This document shows positions 61,838 through 64,000 of a DNA stretch of 64,000 nucleotides, in pieces. Every line of letters begins with the position of its first letter. The first letter of the stretch is position 1. This DNA is from Kandleria vitulina DSM 20405 (GTDB lineage Bacteria; Bacillota_I; Bacilli_A; Erysipelotrichales; Coprobacillaceae): NCBI RefSeq assembly GCF_000702065.1, contig NZ_JNKN01000001.1, positions 1-64,000 on the forward strand. Direction: 5' to 3'. The notes under the pieces are model-generated. The model did no database searches. It was not told the DNA's origin and worked only from the letters and a program-made list of their open reading frames with translations. Both the position numbers and the translations under genes were made by a program.

Positions 61838-64000
61838 TTATTTAAAGTAAGCAACACCGGATTCAAATAATTTCTGATCCATGTCACCATAAATATTGAT
61901 GTTTCTGTTGTCTCCCTGACGTTCACTATGTCCCATCTTACCGATGACTCTACCATCTTCAGAAAGAATACCTTCAATACCATACATAGAACCATTTGGA
62001 TTGAATGGAGATTTCATAGTGACTTCATCATTTTCATCAACATACTGACTAAATACCTGACCATTGGCGATTAAACGATCTAAGACTTCCTTGTTTGCGA
62101 CAAAGCGTCCTTCACCATGTGAAACAGGAATAATATGTGTATCTCCAACATTGACATTAGCTAACCATGGAGACTTAACAGATGCAATACGTGTTTTAAC
62201 CATCTGTGATACATGACGTCCAATTGTATTGAATGTTAATGTTGCATCATCTTTAGTCATATCTCTAATGACACCATCTGGCAATAATCCCACTTTGACA
62301 AGTGCCTGGAATCCATTACAGATACCAATGATCAATCCTTCTCTATCAAGAAGCTTTTCAATTGCTTCTTTGATCTTAGGATTACGCAATACTGTCGCAA
62401 TGAATTTACCTGATCCTTCTGGTTCATCAGAAGCAGAGAATCCACCTGGAATCATCATAATCTGAGCACCATCGATAGCTTTAGCAAGCGCATTGATAGA
62501 GTTCTTGATATCATCATCACTTGTATTTTTAATCAATACAATTTCAGGAGTCCCTCCGGCTTTCTTGAATGCTCTAGCAGAATCATATTCACAGTTTGTA
62601 CCTGGGAAAGCAGGAATAACAACTTTAACTTCATCGTAAGTCTTAGAAGCATGTGCTTTTCCTCTTTCGAATGTATCATTCACTTTAATCTCATCAGTTG
62701 GTGCTTTTGCGACTGTAGGATAAACATCTTCAAGTACGGCTGTATGTTCAGCATAGATATCATCAAGCATGACTTCTTCATCCTTGTAGATGACTTTATC
62801 GCTAGCAATAGTCTGACCAACAACTCTTGAATGTTCAAGTGTTACTTCACCTTCAACTTCAAGAATCATATGACCGTAGTTCTTTTCAATTAAGTCTTCT
62901 AAAGTTAATTCTTCATTGATCTTAAGACCAATCTTATTACCAAATGCACTCTTATAGATAGCTTCAAGTAGACCACCATCTTTAATAGTATAAGCACTCT
63001 TGACGATACCTTTTCTCATTAATTCAAGAACAGCATCGTACTGTTTCTTAAGTGCATCAAAATCAAAGATACCAAATTCATCTTTTGGAATCATCACTTC
63101 AACAATAGTGTGTCCTGCTTCTTTCCATTCTGGAGAGATGATGTGTTTTACATCTTCACCAGTAACCGCAAATGACACGAATGTTGGTGGTACATCAATA
63201 TTTTCAAATGTACCTGACATAGAATCCTTACCACCGATTGAAGGCAATAATAATTCCTTCTGTGCTCTATAGGCACCAAGTAATGCAGCAAATGGCTGAC
63301 CCCAACGAGTTGGATTATCCATTAGACGCTGGAAGAATTCCTGGAATGAGAAACGGATCTTATGATAATCACCGCCCATTGCGACAATCTTCGCAACAGA
63401 TTCTACCACTGCACTAATGGCACCATGATATGGAGACCATTCTGTGATTTTTGGATTATAGCCATATGACATTAATGAACATGTTGTTGTTTCTTTACCT
63501 AATACTGGAATTAAAGCAGCCATAGCTTCAGTTTCAGTACGGAATGTCTTTCCTCCATATGGAGAAAGAACAGTACCATTTCCGATAGAAGAGTCAAAAC
63601 GTTCAACCAAGCCCTTCTGACTTGCGACAGAAAGACGAGTCATAACTTCTTTACTAGTTGCTTTAAAAGTATTCTGAGCTTTTACTTTTAATGGGTTCTT
63701 AGAGAAATCTGGTAATGGTACATTGACATCCTGATAACGTTTTGCACCATTCTTATTTAAGAATTCTCTTGAAAGATCAACAATGACTTTACCCTGATAA
63801 CGCATTGTTAATCTACCTTTATCTGTTACATCAGCAACATATGTTGCTTCAAGGTTTTCATCAGCACAGCATGCTAACATAAAGTCTAAATCTTCTTTAT
63901 TGATGACAATAGCCATACGTTCCTGAGATTCAGAAATAGCAAGCTCTGTACCATTTAATCCTTCATATTTCTTAGGTACAGCATCCAAGTTGATATCTAA
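61838..64000 (-). CDS. purL: Phosphoribosylformylglycinamidine synthase, C-terminal part (partial)
   Basis: The open frame runs off the right edge, so only about 720 C-terminal residues are seen of a single-chain enzyme expected to be near 1,240 aa. Present are the second AIRS-type synthetase half (PSIGGKDSMSGTF; TIVEVMIPKDEFGIFD) and a C-terminal glutamine amidotransferase (VVIPAFPGTNCEYDSARAF; nucleophile Cys in GICNGFQALVKVG; His-Glu in SHGEGRF). It converts FGAR to FGAM using glutamine and ATP. The fused glutaminase means no separate purQ is needed. Confidence 0.95.
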   Translation of the reverse strand, partial: LDINLDAVPKKYEGLNGTELAISESQERMAIVINKEDLDFMLACCADENLEATYVADVTDKGRLTMRYQGKVIVDLSREFLNKNGAKRYQDVNVPLPDFSKNPLKVKAQNTFKATSKEVMTRLSVASQKGLVERFDSSIGNGTVLSPYGGKTFRTETEAMAALIPVLGKETTTCSLMSYGYNPKITEWSPYHGAISAVVESVAKIVAMGGDYHKIRFSFQEFFQRLMDNPTRWGQPFAALLGAYRAQKELLLPSIGGKDSMSGTFENIDVPPTFVSFAVTGEDVKHIISPEWKEAGHTIVEVMIPKDEFGIFDFDALKKQYDAVLELMRKGIVKSAYTIKDGGLLEAIYKSAFGNKIGLKINEELTLEDLIEKNYGHMILEVEGEVTLEHSRVVGQTIASDKVIYKDEEVMLDDIYAEHTAVLEDVYPTVAKAPTDEIKVNDTFERGKAHASKTYDEVKVVIPAFPGTNCEYDSARAFKKAGGTPEIVLIKNTSDDDIKNSINALAKAIDGAQIMMIPGGFSASDEPEGSGKFIATVLRNPKIKEAIEKLLDREGLIIGICNGFQALVKVGLLPDGVIRDMTKDDATLTFNTIGRHVSQMVKTRIASVKSPWLANVNVGDTHIIPVSHGEGRFVANKEVLDRLIANGQVFSQYVDENDEVTMKSPFNPNGSMYGIEGILSEDGRVIGKMGHSERQGDNRNINIYGDMDQKLFESGVAYFK

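Overview
The window reads as a chromosomal segment of a low-GC, Gram-positive-type bacterium in the Firmicutes. Supporting evidence is a Bacillus-style helicase-loader pair (DnaB/DnaI), a DnaE3-type replicative polymerase whose PHP motif is altered as in Bacillus DnaE, a T-box in front of thrS, strong AGGAGG ribosome binding sites and a predicted lipoprotein. Fermentative genes (pyruvate kinase, phosphofructokinase, an LDH-family dehydrogenase, an iron-type alcohol dehydrogenase) and tandem BTAD regulators suggest a gut anaerobe of the Erysipelotrichia (Catenibacterium/Coprobacillaceae-like). That placement is inference from gene content, not from a database search.

Layout. 1-5.9 kb: purA, a divergent LysR regulator, a tiny membrane protein, a lysine-tailed lipoprotein, and a Zn-type metal efflux operon (ArsR regulator plus P1B ATPase) with a recognisable operator. 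5.9-9.7 kb: three neighbouring genes whose products look like enzymes that have lost catalytic residues (an amidohydrolase, a MetE-like protein, and a PTS EIIB/ROK-kinase fusion). 9.8-14.3 kb: a MarR-controlled heterodimeric ABC exporter. 14.4-18.6 kb: proB, an alpha/beta hydrolase, and thrS under a threonine T-box. 18.7-22 kb: a CmpB-type membrane protein, pyk and pfkA. 22-32.2 kb: a replication/repair operon dnaE-polA-mutM-oxidoreductase-coaE-dnaB-dnaI. 32.3-37.3 kb: an M16 metallopeptidase and the thyA-dfrA-plsC operon. 37.5-43.4 kb: ldh converging on the aroB-aroA-aroC-pheA-aroK operon. 43.5-46.7 kb: a truncated LCP-like membrane protein, a hypothetical, tRNA-Leu(CAA), an rRNA methyltransferase and an HD protein. 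46.7-51 kb: RmuC, a catalytically altered TrmA-family protein, a YihY-type membrane protein and a CNNM/CorC protein. 51.2-55.6 kb: two tandem BTAD regulators, an Fe-alcohol dehydrogenase and a TetR regulator. 55.6-59.2 kb: a second heterodimeric ABC exporter. 59.3-64 kb: a DUF1653 protein, a beta-hydroxyacid dehydrogenase, purB and the 3' part of purL, which runs off the right edge.

The segment is compact: nearly all genes are on the minus strand, adjacent genes often overlap by 1-14 nt, and many stop codons lie inside the terminator hairpin that ends the same gene. I saw no insertion sequence, prophage, integrase, CRISPR array or rRNA. Most content is housekeeping. The best candidates for something new are the run of probably inactive enzyme homologues at 6-9.7 kb, the inactive-looking TrmA paralogue, the BTAD/GGDEF-like regulator pair, and a T-box-like leader remnant in front of the aro operon.
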